From positions 9,163,296 through 9,227,295 of the forward strand of contig NC_064035.1 in NCBI RefSeq assembly GCF_932526225.1: DNA of 64,000 bases. The letters run 5' to 3'. Positions 13,046 to 24,927 of the stretch are shown piece by piece. Numbering within the stretch: position 1 is the first letter of the stretch; every line of letters begins with the position of its first letter. The notes under the pieces are model-generated. The model saw only the letters and a list, made by a program, of their open reading frames with translations. It made no database searches and was not told the DNA's origin. This DNA is from Nematostella vectensis (taxonomy: Eukaryota > Cnidaria > Anthozoa > Actiniaria > Edwardsiidae). The position numbers were made by a program, and so were the translations under genes.

Positions 13046-15297
13046 ATGCCTCGAACACAGAGACCTAGAGTTCCAAGTGCAAGCTCCACATCTTTAGATT
13101 CGCCTTTTAGTTTCCAAGCTTTAGTTGACTTCGACGCAACAAAAAGTCTCCTGCGGTCGCGAAGTGACTGCTTTCTTGAATCAAAGCGCTCGCAAGACAA
13201 AGAGCGTCAAAGAAAGATTCTCGATGAGAGCACTGTATGGGATATACAGCCACCCGACTTTAGACTGCAGCTTTACCAGCCAAAGCCTGTTAAAAGGAAC
13301 TCAAGAGCAGCAATGTTGAAGAACTACAACGAGGAAGATTGGAGACTACAACACAGTGACCGCCGAAGAGAGCGTGTAGTTTTCGAGCGTGTTCCTCTAC
13401 CGAAAATTTTACAGAATGATTCTGGGAAAAGTAGAAATTTTGTTACGTCGTTTAGAGTTCCTGACTCACATGCATCCAAGATAATGTTTGTCAAGGAGGG
13501 TAAATTTAACCCTGGGAGTTACAAGACGCCGGGGCCTCACATGTTCCGAGGGGATGATTTTAGGCCGGTAAGACATTCAAGTGCTTAGTAGTGCATTTGA
13601 TTGGATTTCCAACAAGTAATCTCATTTCACTACAAAACGACATATTTGTTTAAATTTGCCCAGTTTTAATATCACAGGAAGGGTTAGTGTAGTGTAAATA
13701 TTACTGTTGTTAGTTCAGTCATGTGTCATAATAATCATCATTTTTATTTGCTTTGTAAAGCTTATTCCCCCAAGTCATTACGGAAAACCAGAGTTCGAAA
13801 CATTCTACGAGCACGATCCCCAAGGCCTAAAGGCAAAATCTCAAGGGCTGAGAGTTTTATGTGAAGGTAAGGAATCCAGTTATTATATTTTTAGCTGATA
13901 AAAATGTAATACTGCTATCACATAAATCACATCTCGAACAGGTGATTTTCGAAAATGCAAAGTTCACAATTCAAATTAAAAATAGCGTACAGTTAGAAGT
14001 AGCATTATTAGGGCATGGGATTTTCAACGCTGCATTTTTTTAGAAAATAAAAAATGCCTTCTTTTTCAGGCCCATACCCAGGATTTTTCTTGGGGGGGGG
14101 GGGGGGGGGGGGTGCGAATTCCGAAAAAAAAGAAACTAATTTAATTTTTCTGTGGAAGAGGGGGAGTTACATTTCTGGAAAAAATCAGACCACCTCCCCC
14201 CCCCCCCCCCCCCCCCGGAAGAAAAAAGAGATTTTTTATGCCTTTGCAGTATCTCCATGAGACGTTTATTTTCGGAATTGGCTAAAATAGAAGTCTGACT
14301 CATAGGTTAATGACATACCAGAGTAATGTAGCTTATGCTTTGTAGTTTTGTCTACAAATAGCACCGTCTATTGAGAACCGAAAGTGGAGTTTCGGCCGTT
14401 GTGGGGGGTGCGTTCGCACCCCCCTGGATACAGGCGTGTTTTTTTCCCTGCAAATAATTTTATTGATTATTCTATCCCCAGCTTACAGAGATTTACAGAT
14501 GCAGTCACCTGATGGGTACCAAAAACAGATGATATCATACAAAGCACCTGATCCAAAATGGGATGCCCAACTAATGCTGCCTCAAGGGGTGAGTATTCGA
14601 CTTAAAAAAGAGTGGGGGCTTGGAGATGGACTGAGAGGTAGTGCAGAAGGCTTCTACTAAGAAGACTTGGGACATGTTGCTGGCTGATGGAAGGGTGGGG
14701 AAAGTTTTCTACTGAGAAGAGCTAGGTTGGCATGAAACTGGCTGTGCTGGCTGCAGGAGAAGGGGTGGTAGTATTCTACCCCCGAGAAGAGCTTGGTGGT
14801 GACAAAAAAGGATGAAGGGGAAGGGGTATTTTACTAAGAAGATCTGGATATGCATGATGTTTGCTGTAGAGAGAGAGAGGGGGGTGATTCTTATGAGAAG
14901 AACTGGGTGAGCAAGGGCCTGGCTATAGGGTAGGGGTTTGTATTTGACTCGGAAGAGTTGAGCTTGCCTGTTGCTGGCTTGGCTGTAGGAGAGAGAGAGG
15001 GGGGGGGGTAGTATCATTCATTGAGATTTGTGCTGTTATTTAAGACGGTTTGGTAGGATTCTTGTGGCCAAAAAATGATGTGAGAGTGTTTTCTAAAACT
15101 CTATATTTCATCTACAGGCATATAGGAAACATCACTCTGCACCAAGTGCTCTGATGCATCAGATAGAAAAACAGCTCCCATGGTGCCCTGATCGAGACAA
15201 AATCGAACCAATTATGAGACCAGATATCTATGATTACAAGACAAAGGACTGGATTGCTGTGACTGGCCATAGTCCTGAAGAGGCTACTAGAATATAA
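13046..15297 (+). CDS. Uncharacterised 304-aa protein, possibly ciliary (4 exons)
   Basis: Exons 13046-13567, 13761-13866, 14482-14588 and 15118-15297 join in frame with intron phases 0, 1 and 0, giving 304 aa ending at TAA. The start is the first ATG in frame. The protein is basic, with no signal peptide or membrane segment. It contains proline/aromatic motifs such as NPGSYKTPGPHMFRGDDFRP, PPSHYGKPEFETF and PDIYDYKTKDW. Short repeats of this P-x-Y/F style occur in ciliary and sperm microtubule inner proteins, so that class is a guess; I do not recognise a named orthologue. The gene is convergent with TATDN1. Intron 2 contains a MITE. Exon structure is well supported, function is not. Confidence 0.8.
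14067..14438. mobile_element. MITE of the CAGGCCCATACCCAGG family
   Basis: Left end CAGGCCCATACCCAGG; right end, read inverted, CACGCCTGTATCCAGG. Long G and C runs flank the interior. The reverse complement of the right part (CCACTTTCGGTTCTCAATAG, then GTAGACAAAACTAC) recurs at 21990-22050 and, diverged, at 48360-48410. Sits in an intron of the 13046 gene. Confidence 0.65.
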
Positions 15298-15691
15298 TGC
15301 CATGCGTGTGGGTAACAGAGAAGAAGTGGTCTTGGATTGGGTCAAAAGGGCTGCAACCTCCCCAATTTTCTGAAATTTTGCTTAAAAAGCAGAAATATAG
15401 GAAAATTCATGGAATAATAATTCTTTCTTGAATAAGAAGTAAAGCAGCAGTATATCACCAAATGTATGTAAATTACAAGTCAGACATTGATGGAGGATAT
15501 AAGTTTTTTTACACTGCAATTTCTATACCATTTCCAAGTTTGAAAGAATGCGTATGAAAAATACACCCAAAAAATGTAAATACCTTGTAAATACCAAGTG
15601 TTTTAAATTTTAGTAAATAACAGCCATAACACCATGACCATGTTTATACTAGAAGTTTCTAATAGAAAGTGAATGCTCGGAGGACGGGACG

Positions 15692-15985
15692 AAAAAGACC
15701 GCTTATCAGCATGAAATCAAAATACAAATCAGCTGACTGGGAACCCTGTGGTGTGGACACGAAAAATCGCATCCACTAAATGAAACTCGCGCATGTGCAA
15801 AAAGGACCGCTGCTCAGCATGAAATCAAAATACATATCAGCCAACTGGGAAACCTGTGGTGTGGACACAAAAAATCGCATCCACTATATAAAACTTGCGC
15901 ATGCGCTAAAAGGACCGCTGATCTGAATGAAATAAATATACAAATCAACCGAAAGGAAAGCCTGTGGTGTGATACCAAGATTACA
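15692..15985. repeat. Three tandem units of about 108 bp
   Basis: Units begin AAAAAGACCGC, AAAAAGGACCGC and AAAAGGACCGC at 15692, 15799 and 15908. Each continues through CAGCATGAAATC or a variant, CCTGTGGTGTG and, in the first two, AATCGCATCCACTA. The second ends in TTGCGCATGCGC, an NRF1-type palindrome; the first has a mutated form. Lies in the gap between two convergent genes; the rest of 15298-16508 shows nothing else. Confidence 0.85.
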
Positions 15986-16289
15986 CTTGCTCTCCGGTCG
16001 CTGCGCTCCCTCCGAGCAATCATGCTTAGGTAGGGTGAGAGTGAAAAAACAGCATCAAATAAAGTGGGGAAACATCAGGATCCTACACTTTAACCTAAAT
16101 TAATCAGATATCTATGTCAAACTGCTAAGTTTGACTCAAACTGCTAAGTTTGACTCACTTGACAATTAGTTTTTAAATCATCCTGCTACGCCTTTTCTTA
16201 CTTTAGAAAAATAAATGAGGAGATTTTATATTAGGTAGATTGAATTTCAATATGACAAGTGGCAATCACACCAGTTTACTTCCAGTCAA

Positions 16290-16295
16290 TTTATT
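16290..16295 (-). terminator. Candidate poly(A) signal of TATDN1
   Basis: AATAAA on the minus strand, 214 bases past the TATDN1 stop codon. Confidence 0.35.
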
Positions 16296-16508
16296 CAAGG
16301 TTGTGACTGTAAATATAGAGCAGCCTGTTAAATAGCTTGGATTATTTGTAAGTTAAGGTTTCTGTCAACTCAGCAGAAGTAGTCTAGTCCAATTGCTGCT
16401 TTGTAGAGATGAAGGTTACTACTGCATTGAAAAATAACTATTACAACATACATTGTTAAAGTCAAATAAATGGATATTGGATTTTACATCCTATTAAAAA
16501 TACATACA

Positions 16509-19500
16509 TTATCTACTCCCAAAAAACAGCTTGTCAGTATTGGCGTAAATTGTGTCTGCAAGCTCTTGTATATTCTCACCACGACTTGCTGCAACCACCT
16601 CTAAAACTTGTCTGGGAGACCAAAAAGAAAAGGATTAGACTTTTGCTAAATATAAAGGAAATCATAGACATTAATTGCTATTTTGGCCATGACAGGTATT
16701 TCCAGCAGGGTTCACTCTTTGAAGTTGAAATATTGTTTCCCTAATATTTTACCAACATAAACAACTAAATTGGCTACCCAACCCCAAATCACTTCTTTTT
16801 ATATAACTTAGATAGAAGGATCATTGACATGCTTCCCATGCATGCATTTATCAAAAGTTTTTACAGTGGAAGTAAGAAAACACTTGGTTACTCAAGCATA
16901 GGATAAAGGAAATTCACAAAAAAAACTATTTAATTGTCCACTCCAGGGCAGGAGGGGGCCCAAAAGGCATTTTCTACTGTATCTTAGAAAATGTCTCATA
17001 CATTTACTTCATTTTGGCTACTAGAAGGGGGGAGGGGCGGGCCCCCTGGGCCACCCCCCCTGGCTATGCCCCTGCAATTTCTATTTTTTAAATAATGCAA
17101 GTCATTTACCCTATTGGCCAATCCCAGGGGATGTTGGCCCCCAGATAAAATTCACCTCCTCAAGCCATTTCTAAATTGGTATGGTGAATATTGAACTATA
17201 AACATTTTTTTTTCAAATTTATCCTTACACAATGTGTGCTGGCTCATTTCTACTCTTGACACAGAATCCTTTCTCCCAGCGCTCCTTCTTTTTGCAGTCA
17301 AACTTTGTTTGAATGTACTTAAAACCAGCATGCGTTGGTCGTATTTCACACCATGGGGCATCTGTTGGATGAAGAATTATTATTTTTGAAGTAAATAGAC
17401 ACCAATGAATAATCTGAACTACAATTAAATGACTATTATAATTATAATTCACAAAATAAGAAAGGCTAAATCAATTCTTTTTCTCAAAAATTAGCTTTTA
17501 TATTTGCAACCCCCCTTCCCCACCCCTTTCCCCTCTCCCAAACCCAGACATCATTCTTGCACCATCCACTGCCTATTTGGGTTTCGGTAGAAGAGGCTTT
17601 TTTGTCAGCATCGGAGACTCATCTCACCTGTTTCAATAAGAAGTCTATCACTTGGGATTGTTTTCATAACATCAATGTTATCCTGGGTTTTCAAAGAGCT
17701 ATAACAAACAAACAATAGTTAGACATCACATAAACATAAAGCGATCGATTCACACGTCCACAAGAATTGCACATCCTTGTTGATGGATAGGGATTGACAA
17801 TAACATTAGGGATATTCAAGAGAAAACAAAATTTAAATCCGATAAAATCAACCACTTTTCACTGTTCTACAGTATTACAGTGGCAGCTTTCTCACCATCC
17901 CGTTATACCGATGTACAGTCCTTGATCCAGATAGTCTTCAGACTCTTCTTTAGTCCCTGTGAAGCAGTGGGCCTGTTGGGAAAACACAAAACAGAGCCAT
18001 AACGATGGCAAGCGAATGGAAGTACAATGAATTGAGTACAAATATCGGCATGAAGGACACAATTCATGTCGGAAAAGATTGATCAAGATCAGCCTAACGT
18101 TCGCCGATGCACAGAGTAGGAAATGTCTTCTACAGTATACATACAATTATGAAACTGAAATTATTTTGCGATGCGGTGTCGCGTTGTGTGACAAACGCGT
18201 GACATAAAAGGACAATGAAGCAAACTCAACGAGAACAAGCTGCATTTATTCATTGTAGAAGTAGTTTGCGCATTTTGTTTCTAAAACAGTCTTCTCACGC
18301 CGCCTTCGTATATTCCAGCTGTTTCTGAGTTATTTCTTGTTTTTGTTTCTGTGCCGTCTCGCCTGTTTACCTCCGATTAGCCTAGAGTGTCCGTACACAT
18401 TACCTCTCCATTATCAATTATTACTCAAAACAAAGTGCGATTTTAGACGAACCGTAAAAAATAATGGCATACTACATCAAGTAGTGCCTTGGAAGCGCAC
18501 ATGAAAGCTAAGTACACTGTATCCAGTGAACTGTGAGGAAAGTTAGGATACATTTATACCGACACACGCACGATTAGGGTGTGATTTTAGACTGACTCTC
18601 AACCGAGCGCGAGACATCGGGAGAGACGGTGAATGTGGAAACTGGTCGAGATACTACCACGAAGTGGAAATCTAACCAGGCTCCTTAGCGGTACTGTTAG
18701 ATCAGCCACACAAGGCAGCGATGCAATAACAGTACGACTAAGATGCCACCACGCTTCCAACAAAACCAGTTCCGGCGAATATAAATAAACTGGGTAAGAA
18801 CAAAACGGTACCGATGTGGGAGGCGATCTTAACTTAAATTTTAGTAAATGTATTTTACGTTTTTGTTTACCAAGCTCGAAAGAGAAGTGCGAGCAATTAG
18901 GAAGAGTAGTGCGAGACACTGGGCTATTTTACGACAAAAAAAAAACTTTTGAACAACACGTTCGTAAACCATACCACACGCATGCGCAAAGCGAACCATT
19001 TTTGTCTTGAAATAAAAAAAGACAAAAGACAACAAAAGATGTTCCTCAAAGACTTACCACGCCTCCAACAAAACGATCTCGATTTCTTTTGATTATATCT
19101 AGGATAAATGAATATTTATTATTTTTGTAGTGAAATAATTTTATTTGATGAAACCATATCACAAACCTATAAATTCTTTGTGAGCATTTCTTGAGTGTAG
19201 AAATACAGGTAGTTTGAGGGCCTCCATAATATCAAACTGCTTCTCAAAATACCTAGTGAAATAAACACAAGAAATACCAAAGTTAAAAACAGATTCCAAG
19301 CACTTTGAATGAGAAAAAAACTACGGACAAGCTGTAAAGAAAAACTAGGTCGTGTGCATTGGCATGGTAAATCAATGAAATAAATCAATGCAAGACTGAA
19401 ATGGAATGTTTAAGGCCTATGTGAAACTTCTGCTCCAACAAAAAAATAATGCTAGAAACAGAAGTGAAACTACCATATTTACTTGAATAAGCATATTAAA

Positions 19501-22500
19501 TAATTCAACTCTAAGATGGGGCTCTTATTTCGGGGGAGGCACTTATTCAAGGGAGGCCCTTATTTGAAAGGGAAAAATTCACATAAAAGGCCAAATAATG
19601 TTTATCATTATTTAATAACAATTTTATTACAACTATTTTTTTTCACCATATCACTAAACAACTTGGAGTAGCTTCTATGAGCTCCATTGCTTTCTTAGAA
19701 CTACATGTATAATAGTCATTTGATCAGTTACATAAAACCTAGGGGGCGCTAATCTGCGGGGATGGGGGGCACTTACCCGAAAAGGGAGCACCAATAAATA
19801 AAACATATATAATAAAGTGGGAGGTAATTTTGTAAATTTGAGCTCCCATCCATTTCAGCTATGATGTCTGCTTGAAGATGCCGTACTTATGATCGTTTCA
19901 AACTCCAAAGTATTGATGCAGATTCATACAAATTCAATTATGCTTGTAGTGTGTAAGCTCACTAAAATTGTTGGATAGAGTTTTATTTTTATACTCAATT
20001 TTAGCACTTATCAACATGTCTAAACTAAAAAAAGACATGCAAATTCTGACAAAGACAAAGAAGTGGAAATAATTTGAAATAAAATAGCAAAGTTTCAAAT
20101 AAATCAATAAAGAATTTGAGGCTGAATTATGTACCCCCCCCCCCCCCACACACACACACACACACACAAAACTTGTTCCATGTCAAATGCAAAGTCCTCT
20201 TGCACAAAAGCAATAATTTACATGACTTACTTGAGTTGGATTTCCTTGGGGCAAAAATGTAGACGATCAAAGTCTATAAAGTAAGAAAATCTAGGGAGAC
20301 AGCAGCCAAATACATTTGTGAGGGGGGGTTAAGAAATGGCAAATGCTCACAATATTAACAAGGTCAGTATATAAGCCATTACCGTATTCACTTGAATAAG
20401 CACCCAATGCTTATTGAATTTTTCGATTCTCAGACAGGGTGCTTATTTGGGGGAGGTTCTTTTTTCTATGATTATTACAACTTGAAGATGGGCTTGCTTA
20501 TTCCGGGAAGGCGCTTGATTCGGTAAATACGGTAAGTGATTCTGACATATCTACTGGGATGACAACAAGAGCTTACATCAAATTATTATAGATCTGTAAT
20601 AGAACTTGTTCTAAATGTATGACAAATAGCCTAAAAAGGAATAAATGCTTACCTAAACCACATTCGCCGACCGCTACAACTTTCTCTTTATTGTCCTGGG
20701 CTAGCGATAGCAGTTTATTCAAATATTCATCTGGGTTACTGCCTTTTGATTCAAACTCAATGCAGCGAGTTGGGTGACAACCAACTGTAGAGAAGAAAGA
20801 CTCTGCAACATAAAAGTTAATATATTGGTAGGCACAGAAGAAACCAGGGCTTTACAGCCCAATATTTTATAACTTTTATTTTTAGAGACTGGCTAACTTG
20901 AAATTTTAATAGACAGAAATCATAGCAAATTGTTCTCCTCTTGTAGATATGGTTAATGACTTAGTCTTGGTGCAGACTGAGGATTTTAGCTGATTTTGTT
21001 GTTGCAATAACCCCCAATAATTGAAACCCATTTCTAATCTGGGAATAGCTCGAGTCAATCGTACTACGTGACCAATCAATTCCCTTGCTGTGTGCATTCA
21101 AATGGTTAATGACACTACAGTGAAAACATGAAAGCCATCGATTAGTTTGGAAAGTTGATTGGCTATGCATTATTTCCAAATGTGACAAGGATTTTTCTGA
21201 TTTTTTAATTCACTGAGGTTGCGCAACACAGAATTTGACATAAGTGTCCAACAGCTCTTATGAGATAGTAGGTTAGGCCCGATTCATACGTCCACTCCTG
21301 CCATGTAGAATCTAATTGTCTATTTGTATCGACAAATGGGTTTCAATGTTACATTGCACTGAATATGTCGCGCTTAATAGGTCGTGAGTAGTAAAAGTGG
21401 ACTTGATGCAAAGTTTCTGTTGCAAAAAAATGAAAAAAAATTTGATTGAAAATTTGATTCGGCACATCAGAAGTTCGATGTTTGAATAAGTGTTGTGCCT
21501 AATTCTGTTGTGCCAAACTTAATTGATTAAGACGTTAAACTATTCAACATGTGCCAAATCAAAACAATTAGATTCGGAAACATGGAAATACTTAAAGTGC
21601 AGTTAACAGGGGCTTCCAGGAGTAAAATGTTTTCCTGTTCAGTATTTTTACCTTGTTCCTTTGCCAGTTTTAAAGCCTTTTCACTCTCTGAATAGTTCCC
21701 ACTTGTTATTATCATCTAAACAAGGAAAGATTGTTTTTAAAATAATGTAGACTTTCTCTTTTACTAGTAGATCACAAAATAGGATGCCTTGACTATTATG
21801 GGAAAGCAAGAGGGTCTCTTGACCAATTTGCTGTATGGGAACTTATGGATCAGATATATTGTAGTTCCATTGTTTTATGGCCAAAGAGCAATGCTGAATA
21901 AGTTCCTCCTGTACAGCCCAAGTAAACAAGGACAACTACAATAGTATACAACTATCTCAAAAGTTTGACTATAACAGGCCCATACCCACAACGGTCAAAA
22001 GTCCACTTTCGGTTCTCAATAGATGTGCTATCTATAGACAAAACTACTAAGGATAAGCTGGATCACTCTGGTATGTCATCAATCCATAAGGGAGTGTCCA
22101 TTAAATACACCGAGGGGGGGAGGGAAGATTTCTACTCAAGACACCTTAAAATTTCTGAGCCCCCCCTTTCATTGTAAAATATTTTTCGGTTCCCCCCCCC
22201 TTTAAGAACCTCAAAATTTTCGGAGCCCACCCCTTATGACCTCAAAAAGAAAAAAGGCTTTTAATCTGGAAAATGAATACTGCGAAGTTTTTCTATAGAA
22301 AATCATCATTTTGCCTATTCTATTTAAAATATTTGAAACAATAATTCCCTTACCTAGCGCAATTTATCTAACACCCTTGTGAGATCTATAAGTGGATTTG
22401 TTCATGAGAGCCTTCTATATGTCGAACGCCTGCAAGGTTAAACCCACCCCCCCCCAAAAAAAAACCCGAATATACCCCACCCCTCCCCTGAAAAAATCTC

Positions 22501-24515
22501 AAGCCTTGAGATTTTTTTAGGTTGACAGGCATGGATAATGATAATGATAATAATGACTTTATTACAGCATTTCCAACAGAAAAGAGGCTCTACATCTGTA
22601 ATTGTCTAAACTAAAGTTAGCAACTAACTAACTATGCTTAATGATAGAATCTAAGATTAAAAAAAGGGGAATTTGTAAAATGGATTATTTACAATTGGGT
22701 ATTTACAATTGAATAAGAGATGGTTTATTGGCGTTGAGATGCCAATAAGTACTTCTTATAGTAATACAACAAAATGCCTTATATTCATTAATGTTTTCTT
22801 ATTGCTGCTGACGCTGGTTAAATAGGGTTTATAGCTGCACTGTGCTGGAAAGTTCCTATTTCCCTTGGGATGGAGAAGGTTGGCACGTTCCATAATGGAA
22901 ACAGTGCAGGCGTAGCTTAACTTTCAAATAACCAGACTTTCTGCCAGGTGCTTCCTTACATGATAAGAGGCTAGGTTCTTAAGCCTGTGCAATACAGACA
23001 GTGTTCCATATGACACTCCCCCCCTCCCCTTGGTGTATTTAATGAACACTTCCTAAGTCAGGCTTTTTTGTAGCCAAATCAGACAATAAACCTGTCCCAT
23101 GGAGATACTGCAATGGCGTTCGGATTTCGCACCCCCCCCCCAAAAAAAAAAAAAAAATACCTGGGTACTGGCCTGTATCAGAAAATAGAAAATGGAAGTC
23201 CTATCATAATGTTTTCTGGTTTTCTTGTAGCCGTCTATTATTTCCATGTTTAAGTGATTTAGAACGCATTTGGGGCCACTTTAGTGCTGTTTGGTGAAAT
23301 TTAGAATTCCCTCTATCACTCCCACTAAAGAAAGAAGGAAAGGTTGGTTACTAATTTCCAATCACCTAAATTGCTCAGTTATCGAAAATTACGAAACACA
23401 TAACGATTTCAACTACAGGAGCCGATTGCCTGATAAATTACATTACATTAGCTCATAATATTAACCACTTCTCCTAGTTCAAGATTACTCATTTAAGAGA
23501 CTATTTGAGCTTGAAAACTTGGGGGAGTGGTTAATATTATGTAATGTAATGTGTAGCTACCATCGTAGGATGGGGTCCTGGTATCTGTAGTTATCTAATG
23601 TATCGGGGAGACCGCGAATTTTGAGTTCATTCAAGATGCATCAGGCTGACTCCTAAAAATACCTCTTTTTCTCTGCAATTTGGTGAGAATACCTAGGCAT
23701 TCTCAGAGTCTATGTTATGTATTTAAATACAAGAAGGCCTTTATTTTCCTCTGATTTACAATATTTTTAGATGAACAAACTCTAACAAACTCGCGTAAGA
23801 CATGTGGTGCTAGGATACGTGAGCGCTAGCCAATCAGAGGCGTATCTAAGAGTAACTGCTTGTCTTATGCTTAGTGCACACTAGCGACATAACAACGTAA
23901 CAACATGGGCATGTGCACTCTTATTTTCGACATAACGACATATGGGAAAAAACATGTTTTTTTCTTTTATGTCATTATGTCCATGTCGTTATGTCAGGCT
24001 AAACATAGTGCGCGCACCCATGTCGTTATGTTGTTATGTTGCTAGTGTGCACTAGGCATTACATCATGGTCTCTTGGTATGGATTTGTATATTCCGTGTC
24101 ATTGTTATAAAGTAGAAAGATATAAGCAGATGGGAATATAGAAATACCCCACTTTTTGTAGTCCAACATTAAAGGCTCGTTGAAGAACATCTTCAAAGTC
24201 ATCGTGATGTGCCTGCTTTCCATGATAGCGTCCTCTAAACACAGGATCTGTGAGGATTAACAAACAAAGATTTGGGAACTCTTTAAAGACGAAAAACAAG
24301 AGAATGCGGTGGACTGTGGTTTTCTAATTAGCAAAGTAACAAAACCAATATCATAACATCACCTGTTAGATTGACTCCGATATCTGTTAAGAGAGGTAAA
24401 GAAAAACACTTTTAACATAATCCCTCATCTATGAAAACATAAGAGCACTTCTGATAATTAGGACGATTACCGCTACTAGAACCTTACCGATGAATCGTAA
24501 AGCTTTCTCCGCCAT
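16509..24515 (-). CDS. TATDN1: TATDN1, TatD-family metal-dependent deoxyribonuclease (12 exons)
   Basis: A TIM-barrel hydrolase of the TatD family; members are metal-dependent 3'-5' DNases, and TATDN1 is linked to DNA decatenation and repair. Exons: 24488-24515, 24363-24383, 24153-24247, 21652-21715, 20653-20802, 20231-20273, 19167-19252, 19058-19098, 17896-17972, 17628-17698, 17229-17361, 16509-16611. They total 912 bases, 303 aa (human about 297). Metal and active-site motifs appear in order: [46 protein letters not shown] and LLIETDAPWC. The human-like tail [20 protein letters not shown] follows. Exon 2 is a 21-base micro-exon and exon 8 is 41 bases. The gene is head-to-head with CFAP70, start codons 412 bases apart, and convergent with the 13046 gene. 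Several introns carry MITEs. Confidence 0.96.
19471..19795. mobile_element. Diverged copy of the TACCGTATT element
   Basis: Starts TACCATATTTACTTGAATAAGC and contains a GCTCTTATTTCGGGGGAGG segment like the clean copy at 20390-20534. Lies in a TATDN1 intron; the right boundary is uncertain. Confidence 0.4.
20133..20169. repeat. Poly-C and CA microsatellite
   Basis: A C15-type run followed by about ten CA dinucleotides, inside a TATDN1 intron. Confidence 0.85.
20390..20534. mobile_element. Short MITE with TACCGTATT inverted ends
   Basis: Left end TACCGTATTCACTTGAATAAG, right end inverted TACCGTATTTACCGAATCAAG; the interior has GGTGCTTATTTGGGGGAGG. About 145 bases in a TATDN1 intron. Short elements with such ends are common in marine invertebrate genomes. 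Confidence 0.7.
21275..21585. mobile_element. MITE shared between TATDN1 and CFAP70 introns, copy 1
   Basis: Begins GGCCCGATTCATACGTCCAC and ends with the inverted partner ACAATTAGATTCGG. The interior (GAGTAGTAAAAGT, GACTTGATG, ATTTGATTCGGC) matches the element at 30935-31276. Right end more eroded than in copy 2. Confidence 0.7.
21975..23175. mobile_element. Outer MITE (CAGGCC family) split by a nested element
   Basis: Left end CAGGCCCATACCCAC at 21975, right end inverted CAGGCCAGTACCCAGG at 23175. The first 100 bases match 14330-14420 inverted. The much greater length than the 372-base copy is explained by the nested element at 22088-23057. Confidence 0.6.
22088..23057. mobile_element. Nested inverted-repeat element
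   Basis: Left end AGGGAGTGTCCATTAAATACA, right end inverted AGGAAGTGTTCATTAAATACA. Both ends continue into C/G-rich sequence. No coding region seen in about 970 bases. Confidence 0.6.
23437..23556. mobile_element. Foldback element
   Basis: ATTACATTACATTA followed by CATAATATTAACCACTTCTC is mirrored by AGTGGTTAATATTATGTAATG at the other end. About 120 bases, in a TATDN1 intron. Confidence 0.65.
23872..24054. mobile_element. MITE with near-perfect TAGTGCACACTAGC ends
   Basis: Both ends read inward as TAGTGCACACTAGC, then ACATAACAAC with one base different, so the arms pair over roughly 38 bases. About 183 bases long, in a TATDN1 intron next to exon 3. Confidence 0.8.
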
Positions 24516-24927
24516 TTTTCGAAACATTTGTACCCATGCTCTCGCGGTAATCAGAAACAGAAGCGATACCAAAGTTTATCAACTTCCACACACACACAAA
24601 CACAAAACTTGTTATCAAATCATCATAATATCAGTGCGATTTTACAATTATTTCTGGGTAATGGTCGTTATTTATTTTGTATTTTTTTATAAACACCCTG
24701 GAGAATGACTTTAGCTTGGGCTACCTGTGATTAAAAAGTCAAGTTTTTTTTTGTCAGCGGTCTCCTTTGTAGTTGACATAGCAACTTGCAATGGACTCTC
24801 AAAAAAAACAAAATGGCGGCTGATTCCTAAGTCTTGTAAACGTTAGAAAGGTTTTTTTCATCTGTAAGTAACGCGGCTTTTGGTCCGAATTAATACTAAT
24901 ATATCCTTAGATACAACAACAACGAAG
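24516..24927. promoter_or_regulatory. Divergent promoter of TATDN1 and CFAP70
   Basis: 412 bases separate the two opposing start codons, so both 5' UTRs and core promoters must lie here unless further upstream noncoding exons exist. It contains an RFX X-box at 24772-24785 and a CA-rich run near 24589. No clear TATA box for either gene. Confidence 0.7.
24772..24785 (+). promoter_or_regulatory. RFX X-box upstream of CFAP70
   Basis: GTTGACATAGCAAC fits the RFX consensus of two inverted half-sites (GTTGnC, two bases, RGCAAC). It lies 143 bases before the CFAP70 ATG, the usual distance in ciliary genes. RFX factors control ciliary genes across animals, which agrees with the product. Binding is inferred. 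Confidence 0.75.

Noticed and set aside
14054-14260. Open frame with poly-Gly and poly-Pro
   Set aside because: It is translated G and C runs of a MITE inside an intron.
18599-18919. 106-codon minus-strand frame in a TATDN1 intron
   Set aside because: It does not match the TatD family, and the flanking exons join in frame without it.
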